DNA of 64,000 nt from CAVSWT01 sp963777515. Its GTDB lineage: Bacteria; Bacteroidota; Ignavibacteria; Ignavibacteriales; Ignavibacteriaceae. Below the pieces are notes generated by a model, which saw only the letters and a program-made list of their open reading frames with translations, ran no database searches and was not told the DNA's origin. The stretch spans positions 1 through 64,000 of the forward strand of contig CAVZQU010000017.1 of NCBI GenBank assembly GCA_963777515.1, in the 5' to 3' direction. How positions within the stretch are numbered: the first letter of the stretch is position 1; each line of letters begins with the position of its first letter. Shown one piece after another: positions 29,010-38,135 of the stretch. Position numbers and translations under genes: made by a program.

Positions 29010-30057
29010 ATGGCAAATAAAAAGAAATATTTGAAAGAGGTAATTCAGCATATAGATATTAAAAAGCATAATGTTATTCCCCTTGTTGATTCGATGGAAC
29101 ACATGGCTTTTACAGCAAGAGATTTAAATCGAGCTGCCAGAATTTATGATATGATGCTGCAAGAGAGCAAGAGTGCGGAATAATTTTAACACTTGCCGGA
29201 AGCTTATTTAGTGCCGGGTTAAAAAAAGTTGTATATGATTTGGTAATGAACAATATGGTTGATGCAATAGTTTCCACCGGTGCAGTAATGGTTGATCAGG
29301 ACTTTTTCGAAGCGCTTGGTTTTAAGCATTACAAAGGAACTCCTTTCAGTGATGATAATGAGTTAAGAGATTTACACATCGACAGAATTTATGATACTTA
29401 TATTGATGAAGATGAATTAAGAGTCTGCGATGAAACTACCGGAAAAATATTTGACAGCCTTAGAACCGCGCCCATATTCATCAAGAGAATTACTTTGGGA
29501 ATTTGGAAAATATCTTGATAACAAAGGCGGGCCAAAAGTAGACGACTCTGTTATTTATGCCTGTTATAAAAAGAATGTTCCAATTTTTGTCCCGGCTTTT
29601 TCTGATTGTTCTGCTGGATTTGGATTTATAGTTCATCAGACACAGAATCCAACTAAACATGTTTCAATTGATTCAGCAAAAGATTTTCTTGAACTCACAA
29701 AAATAAAATTGAATTGTAAAGAAACCGGAATTTTTATGATTGGCGGCGGTGTTCCTAAAAACTTTACTCAAGATATTGTTGTTGCGGCAGACATACTTGA
29801 AGAAGATGCCCCAATGCACAAATACGCAGTTCAAATTACAGTTGCTGATGTTAGAGACGGTGCATTTATCAAGCTCGACTTTAAAAGAAGCAAGCTCATG
29901 GGGAAAAGTTGAAACAACTCACGAACAAATGGTTTATTCCGAAGCTACAATCGCAATGCCTTTAATTGCCGGTTATGCATATCATAAAGGTTCATGGAAA
30001 GAAAGAGAACCGAGGGAATTTCAAAAGATATATTCTGAAGAAAAAGCGGAAGCTTAA
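29010..30057 (+). CDS. Deoxyhypusine synthase family protein, frame broken three times
   Basis: NAD-dependent deoxyhypusine/homospermidine-synthase-like enzyme (PF01916). Start ATG 29010 after AAGGAG. Family motifs run through successive frames: VDSMEHMAFTARDLNRAA, ECGIILTLAGSLFSAGLKKV, VDAIVSTGAVMVDQDFFEAL, EPRPYSSRELLWEFGKYL, VFVPAFSDCSAGFG-type (IFVPAFSDCSAGFGF), and SSWGKVETTHEQMVYSEAT carrying the active-site Lys. Breaks: about 29168-29171 (-1), 29462 (+1, CTT AGA) and 29865-29868 (+1). Restored length is about 348 residues. Bacteria lack eIF5A, so the likely product is homospermidine or an unknown polyamine-type adduct. Confidence 0.85.
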
Positions 30058-30083
30058 GTATTTAATTTTTATAGATTGTTTAG

Positions 30084-30109
30084 ATGCCGGATTTGTTCCG
30101 GCATTTTTA
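30084..30109 (+). terminator. Terminator after the deoxyhypusine-synthase-like gene
   Basis: Stem atgccgg (30084-30090) and ccggcat (30098-30104) with a 7-base loop, followed by ttta. It lies 27 bases past the stop codon. Confidence 0.7.
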
Positions 30110-30244
30110 TTTATACAAATACTTTTCTTTTATTTTACCTTAAAACCCAAAAATTAGGTGATTAACTAATTATTAAATAAATTTTTACACAGAAAAAATC
30201 ATTAAAAAAGCCTATATTATTTGTCCATTTATTTAGAAGTTTAT

Positions 30245-32380
30245 ATGCAGCCAAAAGAATTAGTAAAAAAGTATAATGACCCTAAAAATTTTTTTAACCG
30301 CGACTTAAGCTGGATTGAATTCAACAGGCGTGTGCTTGAAGAAGCTTTAGATGCCGATCAGCCTTTATTGGAAAAAGTAAAGTTCATTTCAATTTTTCAT
30401 TCTAATCTTGATGAATTCTACATGATCCGTATTTCCGGGTTAAAGGAACAAATAGCCGCAAGTGTACTGGAACCTTCAATAGACGGACTTACTCCGATTG
30501 AGCAGCTTCAGAAAATTGAAAAATGCGTACAAGCCATGCTGAAAACTGTAATGAATTTTTGGACAAATGAAGTTGTACCGGAATTAAAAGAAAACAATAT
30601 TGATATTGCAGAATACCATGAACTTTCGGAAAATGAAAAAAACATTTTAACCGAATATTTCAAAAAAGAAATTTACCCGGTTTTAACGCCGCTTGCTTTT
30701 GATCCTGGAAGGCCATTTCCGTATATATCAAACTTAAGCCTGAGCCTTGCGATTCTAATTAAAAAACCAAACGGAGAAAACCATTTTGCAAGGGTAAAAG
30801 TTCCAAGCATTCTTCCAAGGCTTTTGCAAATTGATAAGATTATTAATCCAAATAAAAAAACACAAACTAACGGACAATTCAGTGCAAAGTTTGTTTGGCT
30901 GGGAGATATAATAAAAGATAATCTTCCCCTTCTGTTTCCAGGTTTAGAAGTTGTACAGGCGCATCGTTTTAGAATTACTCGTGACACTGATATTGAATTA
31001 CAGGAAGATGAAGCAGACGACCTTTTAAGTGTGATCGAAGAAAATATACGCCAGCGCAGGTTTGGCAGCGTCGTTAGACTTGAAGTAGCCAGCAAAATGC
31101 CTGACTTTATGCTCGATACTTTAATGGAAAACTTATTAATAAAAAGTGAAGATGTTCATATAATTGACGGCCAATTAGGTTTAAGCGATATTATGACTTT
31201 ATATGATCTTCCACTTCATCAATTAAAAGCAAAACCATATTACCCGGTAATTCCAAAATTCTTCGAAGAGGATGAAGATATTTTTACAACTATCAGGCAA
31301 AAAGATATTTTACTTCATCATCCTTACCACTCATTTACACCAGTAATTGATTTAATCAAGCAGGCGGCAAAAGATCCCGACGTTCTTGCTATTAAACAGA
31401 CTCTTTACCGTGTTGGATTAAATTCTCCTATAGTAAAATATTTGATTGAAGCTGCTGAAAGAGGAAAACAGGTTGCCGTACTTGTAGAATTAAAGGCACG
31501 CTTTGATGAAGAGAACAATATTTTCTGGGCACGTGAGCTTGAAAAAGTTGGGGTACATGTTGTTTATGGTTTGGTAGGCCTAAAGACACACGCAAAAATG
31601 ACTTTGGTTGTTAGAAAAGAATTTGATGGAGTAAAAAGATATGTACATGTGTCTACAGGTAATTACAATGCCACAACGGCGAAGCTATATACTGATTTAG
31701 GATTTTTTACCTGTGATAATGATATATGCACAGATGTTGCCGATATTTTTAATTACCTTACCGGTTATTCAAAGCAGACTGAATTTAAAAAATTATTTGT
31801 GTCGCCGATTAATATGCGTGCAAAAATAATTGATTTAGTTCTTAGGGAAATTGAGAATAAAAACAATGGCGGCGAAGCAAAGATTATCTGGAAACTCAAT
31901 TCACTTGTTGATCCTGCAGTTATCAGTGCTTTATATGAAGCCTCAAATAATGGTGTTCAAATTGAATTGATTATTAGAGGAATTTGCTGTTTAGTTCCTG
32001 GAGTTGAAGGGCTCAGTGAAAATATTAAGGTAATAAGCATTGTTGGCAGGTATCTTGAGCACAGCCGGCTGTTTTATTTTTACAATAACGGCAATGAAGA
32101 AATGTACTTAAGCAGTGCAGATATGATGCAAAGGAATCTTGATCGAAGAGTTGAAATTACTTTCCCGGTTGAAGACAAAAAAATTAAAGATGACCTCTTA
32201 AAAACTTTAATAAAGATTTCACTTAAAGATAATATCAAAGGAAGAACTTTAAATAGCGATATGACTTATTCAAAACTCGAAGATGCAGACAGCCAAAAGA
32301 AGATTGATTCACAGGAATGGCTTATGAACCAGACTGTAAAAAAATCGGGAAATTATTCCAAGACTAAAGTATCTCGTTAA
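30245..32380 (+). CDS. ppk1: Polyphosphate kinase 1
   Basis: Reversibly makes polyphosphate from ATP. About 711 residues. N-terminal FFNRDLSWIEFNRRVLEEA, the HSNLDEFYMIRISGLKEQ segment, and both PPK1 histidine loops: VHVSTGNYNATTAKLYTDLG (autophosphorylated His) and GRYLEHSRLFYFYNNGNEE. KQTLYRVGLNSPIVKYLIEA is also typical. ATG 30245 is preferred; an in-frame TTG at 30221 is possible. In-frame CTT AGG at 31841 is read normally here, which is informative for the frameshift question. Confidence 0.97.
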   Translation: MQPKELVKKYNDPKNFFNRDLSWIEFNRRVLEEALDADQPLLEKVKFISIFHSNLDEFYMIRISGLKEQIAASVLEPSIDGLTPIEQLQKIEKCVQAMLKTVMNFWTNEVVPELKENNIDIAEYHELSENEKNILTEYFKKEIYPVLTPLAFDPGRPFPYISNLSLSLAILIKKPNGENHFARVKVPSILPRLLQIDKIINPNKKTQTNGQFSAKFVWLGDIIKDNLPLLFPGLEVVQAHRFRITRDTDIELQEDEADDLLSVIEENIRQRRFGSVVRLEVASKMPDFMLDTLMENLLIKSEDVHIIDGQLGLSDIMTLYDLPLHQLKAKPYYPVIPKFFEEDEDIFTTIRQKDILLHHPYHSFTPVIDLIKQAAKDPDVLAIKQTLYRVGLNSPIVKYLIEAAERGKQVAVLVELKARFDEENNIFWARELEKVGVHVVYGLVGLKTHAKMTLVVRKEFDGVKRYVHVSTGNYNATTAKLYTDLGFFTCDNDICTDVADIFNYLTGYSKQTEFKKLFVSPINMRAKIIDLVLREIENKNNGGEAKIIWKLNSLVDPAVISALYEASNNGVQIELIIRGICCLVPGVEGLSENIKVISIVGRYLEHSRLFYFYNNGNEEMYLSSADMMQRNLDRRVEITFPVEDKKIKDDLLKTLIKISLKDNIKGRTLNSDMTYSKLEDADSQKKIDSQEWLMNQTVKKSGNYSKTKVSR

Positions 32381-32454
32381 TATTTAATAATTTTAATTTA
32401 TAAAATAACTTTTAAAATATTTTCAAATTATTTTAAAAAGAAAAAGGATTGCAA

Positions 32455-33559
32455 ATGATTGACATAACGAAAAGCGGAATACTTAATTCTTTCAAAAAAG
32501 TTGAAGACAAAAGTTTTAGTAAAGATCTGCTAACATTGAATTCTATAAAAAATATGGAAACAAATGATGATGATCTGATTATAGATTTCTCACTACCGAT
32601 TTCACAAGCTAATGTTACAGATGAATTAAAATCTAAATTTATAAAAGTATTAAAAAATGATTTCCCGGATCTTGGAGAAGTTACCATTAACATTCAAGCT
32701 AAGGTAGCTGCTCATCAAGACCAAAAGAAGGATTCGATTTTACCTGGAGTTAAAAACACTATTGCTGTAGCAAGCGGAAAAGGCGGTGTTGGTAAAAGTA
32801 CTGTAGCAGTTAATCTTGCAGTTGCCCTGGCAAAAGAAGGATACCAGGTTGGATTAATCGATGCAGATATTTACGGTCCAAGTATTCCTTTAATGCTGGG
32901 AATAAAAGGCAAACCGCAGATTTATCAGAATCAAAAAACAATGAAAATGATTCCGCTGGAAAATTATGGAATTAAGATTAATTTCAATCGGATTGTTAAT
33001 TGATGATAATGCCCCGGTTATTTGGAGAGGCCCAATGGCTAGCGGTGCAGTAAAACAATTTATGACTGATGTTGATTGGGGTGAGCTTGATTATTTAATT
33101 TTCGATATGCCTCCCGGAACCGGCGACATTCAATTAACTTTAGTTCAAACTATTCCACTTACAGGAGCAGTCATCGTCACAACTCCGCAGGAAGTTTCAT
33201 TAATCGATGCACGCAAAGCTTTAAAAATGTTTGCACGGGTTAATGTACCTGTATTGGGTATAGTCGAAAACATGAGCTATTTTATTGCACCGGATACCGG
33301 TAAAAAATATGATATATTCGGTACAGGCGGAGGCGAGAGAATTTCCAAAGAGTTAAATGCTCCCTTTATTGGCGGCATTCCAATTGATCCGAGAATTAGA
33401 AAAGGCGGAGACAATGGTGTTCCGGTTGTTTATGATATTCCCGATTCAGATGAAGCAAAAATTATTACCAGGATTTCAAGAAACTTAGCTGAACAAGTTA
33501 ATTTAAATAATCTAAAAGATAATTCTCAAGTTGAAATCCTCCTTGAAGATGACGAATAG
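32455..33559 (+). CDS. mrp: Mrp/NBP35-type iron-sulfur carrier ATPase, one frame break
   Basis: P-loop scaffold/carrier for Fe-S clusters. N-terminal DUF59 (MIP18) domain, then the deviant Walker A AVASGKGGVGKSTVAVNLAV, IDADIYGPSIPLMLG, then in the second frame GLLIDDNAPVIWRGPMASGA, FDMPPGTGDIQLTL and GIVENMSYF. The frame moves +1 at about 32974-32977, giving ENYGIKLISIGLLIDDNAP (or GIRL). The conserved CPxC C-terminus of some Mrp proteins is replaced by MSYFIAPDTG, as in many Bacteroidota. Followed 16 bases later by a NifU-like scaffold gene, supporting Fe-S function. Confidence 0.93.
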
Positions 33560-33575
33560 AAATTAGAGTATACTA

Positions 33576-33803
33576 ATGAAAGAAGAAGTTTTAAAAGCAT
33601 TGGATGCGGTTAGGCCGTTTCTTCAGGCAGACAGCGGCGATGTTGAGTTAGTTGATATAACTGAAGACGGAATAGTGAAGGTAAGGTTTTCCGGCGCTTG
33701 TGTGGTATGCCCAATGTCTCAAATGACGTTGCGAGCCGGAGTTGAACGTTCACTTCAAAAGGAAGTTCCCGGTATTCGACGCGTGGAAGCTGTTAGCAAT
33801 TAA
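33576..33803 (+). CDS. NifU-like C-terminal domain protein
   Basis: 75-residue Fe-S scaffold domain. The characteristic FLQADSGDVELVDITEDGIV and the CVVCPMSQMTL CxxC motif are present, and GIRRVEAV closes the domain. Complete as a stand-alone NifU_C protein (NfuA-like minus its N-terminal part). Co-transcribed with mrp. Confidence 0.92.
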   Translation: MKEEVLKALDAVRPFLQADSGDVELVDITEDGIVKVRFSGACVVCPMSQMTLRAGVERSLQKEVPGIRRVEAVSN

Positions 33804-33892
33804 ATTCTTTTTCTTTTATTTTTTCTTAGCGAATTTAGCGGGTTGTTATCTTCGACAAATAAAATCATAATTTAAAATGTAATATTGCCTGC

Positions 33893-34948
33893 ATGACTGA
33901 AATAACACAAAGAAAAATATCAAAGTTTCTTTTATGGTTTGTAGGAATAGTAATTTTTTTATTCCTGTTTTATATCCTTTCAGATATTATAATTATTCTT
34001 GCTATTTCAATCTTACTTGCTTTTATATTTGATCCGTTTGTTAAGCTTCTTGAGCGTGAGGGATTCGACAGGCTAAGCGGAACTTTAATAACTTTGATTG
34101 GGTTTAGTTTTCTGCTTTATATACTGCTTTCCTTCATCATCCCAAAATTCGCTTACCAGATGAATCAGTTGCTGGCAACAATTAAACAGTATTCATTGCA
34201 TGATCAATTAACTGCAATTGAAAGAGAAATTTATAAAATTATTCCGTTTTTCAACCCTGGCGATTTAACTAATAATTTTGAGCAACTTATTTCTCCAAAT
34301 AAAATATTAGGTTCATTCGACCAAATACCGACACTTTTATCAAACATTCTTTCAATTGTAGCTATACTTATTATTATTCCTTTTATAACATTCTTTATTT
34401 TAAAGGACAATCAAAAAATATTTAAAGCAATAATTGATATTTTCCCAAACAACTACTTTGAAATGTCTTATTGGATTCTAAAGCGTATAACTTCTCAACT
34501 GGCAAGGTTTGTTAGAGGGTGGGTTTTTGATGCAGCTTTTGTGGGAATTTTTTGCGGTGTAGGTTTTTATCTTATTGGTATCGAAAATGCTCTTCCTTTA
34601 GGTGTAATAGCCGGGCTTGGCCATCTTGTCCCCTATCTTGGGCCTTTGATTGGCGGCATTCCTGCGCTTATAATTTCATTTGTTCAATTCGGCGATTTTT
34701 CTCATGCGCCCTTTATATTTTTATTAATCTTAATTGTTTACACAGTTGATAACGGGATAATTCAGCCGTTTGTTTTTTCAAAAAGCGTTGACATGCATCC
34801 AATAATTATTATACTTTTAATTATTGCCGGAAGCCAGTTGTTTGGAATTTTAGGAATGTTATTAGCAATACCAACAGCTACTGTTATTAGGACTGCCGCA
34901 AAAGAAATTTATTTTGTATTTAAAAATTATAAGATTGCGAAGATTTGA
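33893..34948 (+). CDS. AI-2E family transporter (PerM/TqsA-like)
   Basis: 351-residue inner-membrane permease-like protein with about eight hydrophobic segments. The family signature GVIAGLGHLVPYLGPLIGGIPALII is visible at residues 239-263 (quoted in parts: GLGHLVPYLGPLIGG), followed by DNGIIQPFVFSKSVDMHP and a C-terminal LLAIPTATVIRTAAKE. The transported substrate is unknown; the family name is historical. Confidence 0.88.
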   Translation: MTEITQRKISKFLLWFVGIVIFLFLFYILSDIIIILAISILLAFIFDPFVKLLEREGFDRLSGTLITLIGFSFLLYILLSFIIPKFAYQMNQLLATIKQYSLHDQLTAIEREIYKIIPFFNPGDLTNNFEQLISPNKILGSFDQIPTLLSNILSIVAILIIIPFITFFILKDNQKIFKAIIDIFPNNYFEMSYWILKRITSQLARFVRGWVFDAAFVGIFCGVGFYLIGIENALPLGVIAGLGHLVPYLGPLIGGIPALIISFVQFGDFSHAPFIFLLILIVYTVDNGIIQPFVFSKSVDMHPIIIILLIIAGSQLFGILGMLLAIPTATVIRTAAKEIYFVFKNYKIAKI

Positions 34949-34984
34949 ATAGAATAATTTAATTTCCCCAAGTTTCTATTTTTT

Positions 34985-35983
34985 TTACAATTCGTTCATC
35001 AAATTATTTATCACATCAACAGATGTTATGCCTTCAGCTTCAGCATTAAAGTTTGTTATTATTCGGTGACGCAAAACCGGAACCATATTAATTTTTACAT
35101 CGTCTATGTTGGGTGTATATCTTCCGTTCATTACTGATCTTGTTTTAGCTGCTAAAATTAAGTATTGAGATGCTCTTGGCCCGGCTCCCCAGCTAATCAT
35201 TTGATTGACAATTTGAGAATTTTTTTCATTTTTTGGACGGGTTTTATTAACAGAATTAACTGCAAATTCAATTACATTGTCGGCAACAGGAACTTTTCTT
35301 ACCAAATCTTGAAATTGAATGATTTCTTCAGCAGAAACAATTTTATTTAGCTTAGGTAAATATCCGCTTGTTGTCGATTGAACTATCTTAACTTCTTCTT
35401 CAAATGAAGGATACTCAAGCCAAAGGTTGAACATAAATCTGTCAAGCTGCGCTTCAGGCAAAGGGTAGGTACCTTCCTGCTCAATTGGGTTTTGGGTTGC
35501 TAATACAAAGAAGGGCTCTTCCAAAGTATACGTAGTTCCGGCAGCAGTTACTTTATGTTCCTGCATCGCTTCAAGCAAAGCGGCTTGTGTTTTAGGAGGA
35601 GTTCTGTTTATTTCATCAGCAAGAATAACATTTGCAAATACAGGCCCCGGAATAAATTTAAAATCTCTTTTTTTGGAAAGCTGATCTTCTTCCAAAATTT
35701 CTGTGCCTGTAATATCACTTGGCATTAAATCAGGAGTAAATTGAATACGGTTAAACTTTAAATCCATTACTTCAGCTAACGTCTTAATTAGTAAAGTTTT
35801 TGCTAAACCAGGAACACCAACCAGCAGACAATGCCCTTTAGCTAATAGAGAGATTAAAAGCTGATCTATAATTTCATTTTGTCCAACAATGACTTTAGAA
35901 ATTTCTGATTTCACTTCTTTAACTTTATCTCTAAGCTTTTCAACTAATTGAACATCCTCATCAACTACATCGGTGTTTTTCAA
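34985..35983 (-). CDS. MoxR family AAA ATPase
   Basis: 332 residues. Walker A LLVGVPGLAKTLLIKTLAEV, RIQFTPDLMPSDITGTEIL, Walker B ILADEINRTPPKTQAALLEA, MQEHKVTAAG and the sensor ATQNPIEQEGTYPLPEAQLDRFM are the MoxR hallmarks. These chaperone-like ATPases usually act with a VWA/DUF58 partner; none is in view, though the next gene downstream lies beyond a convergent boundary. Transcribed after the parvulin genes, about 36 bases from surA-like. Confidence 0.93.
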   Translation of the reverse strand: MKNTDVVDEDVQLVEKLRDKVKEVKSEISKVIVGQNEIIDQLLISLLAKGHCLLVGVPGLAKTLLIKTLAEVMDLKFNRIQFTPDLMPSDITGTEILEEDQLSKKRDFKFIPGPVFANVILADEINRTPPKTQAALLEAMQEHKVTAAGTTYTLEEPFFVLATQNPIEQEGTYPLPEAQLDRFMFNLWLEYPSFEEEVKIVQSTTSGYLPKLNKIVSAEEIIQFQDLVRKVPVADNVIEFAVNSVNKTRPKNEKNSQIVNQMISWGAGPRASQYLILAAKTRSVMNGRYTPNIDDVKINMVPVLRHRIITNFNAEAEGITSVDVINNLMNEL

Positions 35984-36019
35984 ATTTAATCCTATATTAT
36001 TTTTAATACTAAATATTAT

Positions 36020-37297
36020 TTAGATACGAATTTGCCAGTATATTTTCTTTTTTAATTCCTTAATCCAGTTTTGATATAATTCTTGTTTCTTATACTGGTC
36101 GGCTAACTTTTTTAATTCCTGGTAATCTTTATCAAGACTAACTTCATGCTGTGGAATTCTTTTTTCCAAATATACAATATGGTAACCATAACTTCCTTTT
36201 CCGAAATCAATCCTTTTGGGAAAGCTGATATCACCTTCTTTCATATTTGAAACAACATCCAGCATTGTTTTATCTAATTGGTTAAGATAAAAAGTTCCAA
36301 GTTCACCACCGAAAGGCTGAGTATCTTTATCCTCACTATACTTCTTAGCATATTCAGCAAAAGTTCCATTACCTTTTACAATGCTGTCCCGGATACTTGT
36401 TAAAAACTTAATTGCTTTTAAATCCGCCTGCTCACCAGTTTTAATTTTTATTAGAATGTGCCTGGTATGAATTGCTTCACCGCGTCTTTCAATCATTTGA
36501 ATAATATGAAAGCCAACAGGTGATTCTATAACATCAGAAATTTGACCCGGCTCTAGGGCGAAAGCGGCGGCTTCAAATTCAGGGTAAAATACACCTCTCT
36601 TAACAAAACCAAGATCACCGCCTTGAGAAGCGCTGCCGGGATCTTCAGAATATTTTTTTGCCATAGTTGCAAAATCCGCTCCTGCTTTAATTGAATCCAA
36701 AATTGCCTGAGCTTTTTCTCTAAATTTCTCTTTAATGTCTTCAGTAACAGAAGGATTTCTAAAAATATGTGCTATCTGCACCTTCTCTGGAATAACACCA
36801 AGACTGTCTTTATATTTATTAAAAAAATCTTCAACTTCTCTTCGTGTTGCTTCTACTGTTCCAAATTTTTTCTGTTGTAATTGTTGGGCCATCAAATTTT
36901 TCTTCACGTCATCATGAAGTTCTCTCTTCATTTTCTCGATACTCATTCCATAAACATCTTCAACTTTTTGTTTTGAGCCGTATTGCTGAATAAACATATT
37001 GATTTGATAATCAATTCTATTTTTAATTTCATCTTCGGATATGTTTATTGAATCCAATATAGCTTGAGCATAAACCAGCTTATCCTCTATCATTGCATTT
37101 AGGACTTCCTTTTTAAGATCAGGTGTAATTTGGCTGACTTTTCTTTGAGCAGCATAAAGGTTTGTCTGAAAGTCCAATTCACTTTGCATAATAATTTCGT
37201 TGTCTACTACAGCCACTATTTTGTCCAACACTTCCTGACCATTGATTATTTTGATGGCTGAGAATATTAAAACAACCAGAATAAGTTTAGTTTTCAT
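36020..37297 (-). CDS. SurA-like periplasmic peptidyl-prolyl isomerase
   Basis: 425 residues: signal peptide (LILVVLIFSAIKIING), N-terminal SurA chaperone region (DKIVAVVDNEIIMQSELDFQ), then two parvulin domains (VQIAHIFRNPSV... GSASQGGDLGFVKRG and IHTRHILIKIKTGEQ... QPFGGELGTFY). The architecture is that of SurA, which escorts outer-membrane proteins. It follows a parvulin lipoprotein by 7 bases in a row of three foldase genes. Confidence 0.9.
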   Translation of the reverse strand: MKTKLILVVLIFSAIKIINGQEVLDKIVAVVDNEIIMQSELDFQTNLYAAQRKVSQITPDLKKEVLNAMIEDKLVYAQAILDSINISEDEIKNRIDYQINMFIQQYGSKQKVEDVYGMSIEKMKRELHDDVKKNLMAQQLQQKKFGTVEATRREVEDFFNKYKDSLGVIPEKVQIAHIFRNPSVTEDIKEKFREKAQAILDSIKAGADFATMAKKYSEDPGSASQGGDLGFVKRGVFYPEFEAAAFALEPGQISDVIESPVGFHIIQMIERRGEAIHTRHILIKIKTGEQADLKAIKFLTSIRDSIVKGNGTFAEYAKKYSEDKDTQPFGGELGTFYLNQLDKTMLDVVSNMKEGDISFPKRIDFGKGSYGYHIVYLEKRIPQHEVSLDKDYQELKKLADQYKKQELYQNWIKELKKKIYWQIRI

Positions 37298-37304
37298 TAA
37301 TCAC

Positions 37305-38135
37305 CTAATTTTTAACGTCAATTTCATTTTGGGAATATAAATCATTTATATAGTTTTTTATGATATCTTCTCTTTTATCAGCAGCAAATCTTTTTTCTAC
37401 ATTCTTTCTTATTAAATTATAAGGAGGTACAACTCCTTTTTCAAATTTCTGAAGAAGCTGTACAACTAAATATTTATTTTGTCTATCAGGCAGTACAATA
37501 CTAACTTCATCTTGATTTAGTTCCTGAATTAATCGCAATAAAGCAGCGGGCTCAATTTCATGTTCCGGTAAAAACCGGTTTGCTTCTTCGTCATTAATGG
37601 AAGGATCACCTTTGAATGCAATTAAAGCTTTGTTCCAATTACTTTCAAGTACTGTTGTTCTAAAATGAACCGCTTTATCTTCATTGGTAAAACTAATGAA
37701 ATTAAATAAATAATAATCATCACCAATTTTAAATTCATTTTTACGAGTTTCGAAATATTTTTCGGCATCTTTTTGATTAACTGAAAAATCTGCATCATTG
37801 TAATGGTTTTCAAGCAATTTAGCAATTGCTAAATCTTTTCTTGATTCCTCAATGGTCTTTTTAAATTCATCAGTTTTATCTATTCCTTCGTTTTTTGCTT
37901 CCTGGTACAATAATTCACGATTGATCCAGTTCCTAATAATTTCAGCTTTGTAAAAATTTTTATTAGGAGAAGTTTCAACCAACTTTGCGTAATCTTCCTT
38001 AGTCAAATACGAATCATTTACACGTGCAATGTAATCGATTTTCTTTTTTTCTTTACCGCAGCCAATTAACAAGGCTGCGGCAAGAAAGGTAATAAAAACA
38101 TTATTGATTTGTGAAGGCTTTGGAAAGCTCATCAT
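37305..38135 (-). CDS. Parvulin-like lipoprotein
   Basis: 276 residues with a lipobox (FLAAALLIGCGKEKKK) and a SurA_N-like region (DYIARVNDSYLTKEDYAKLVE). A catalytic rotamase domain is not clear, so it may be a chaperone without isomerase activity. The start is awkward: the ORF overlaps the upstream gene by 35 bases, whereas an ATG overlapping the upstream stop (TAATG) is in another frame. Either the longer start is used or a small error hides the true one. Confidence 0.75.
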   Translation of the reverse strand: MMSFPKPSQINNVFITFLAAALLIGCGKEKKKIDYIARVNDSYLTKEDYAKLVETSPNKNFYKAEIIRNWINRELLYQEAKNEGIDKTDEFKKTIEESRKDLAIAKLLENHYNDADFSVNQKDAEKYFETRKNEFKIGDDYYLFNFISFTNEDKAVHFRTTVLESNWNKALIAFKGDPSINDEEANRFLPEHEIEPAALLRLIQELNQDEVSIVLPDRQNKYLVVQLLQKFEKGVVPPYNLIRKNVEKRFAADKREDIIKNYINDLYSQNEIDVKN

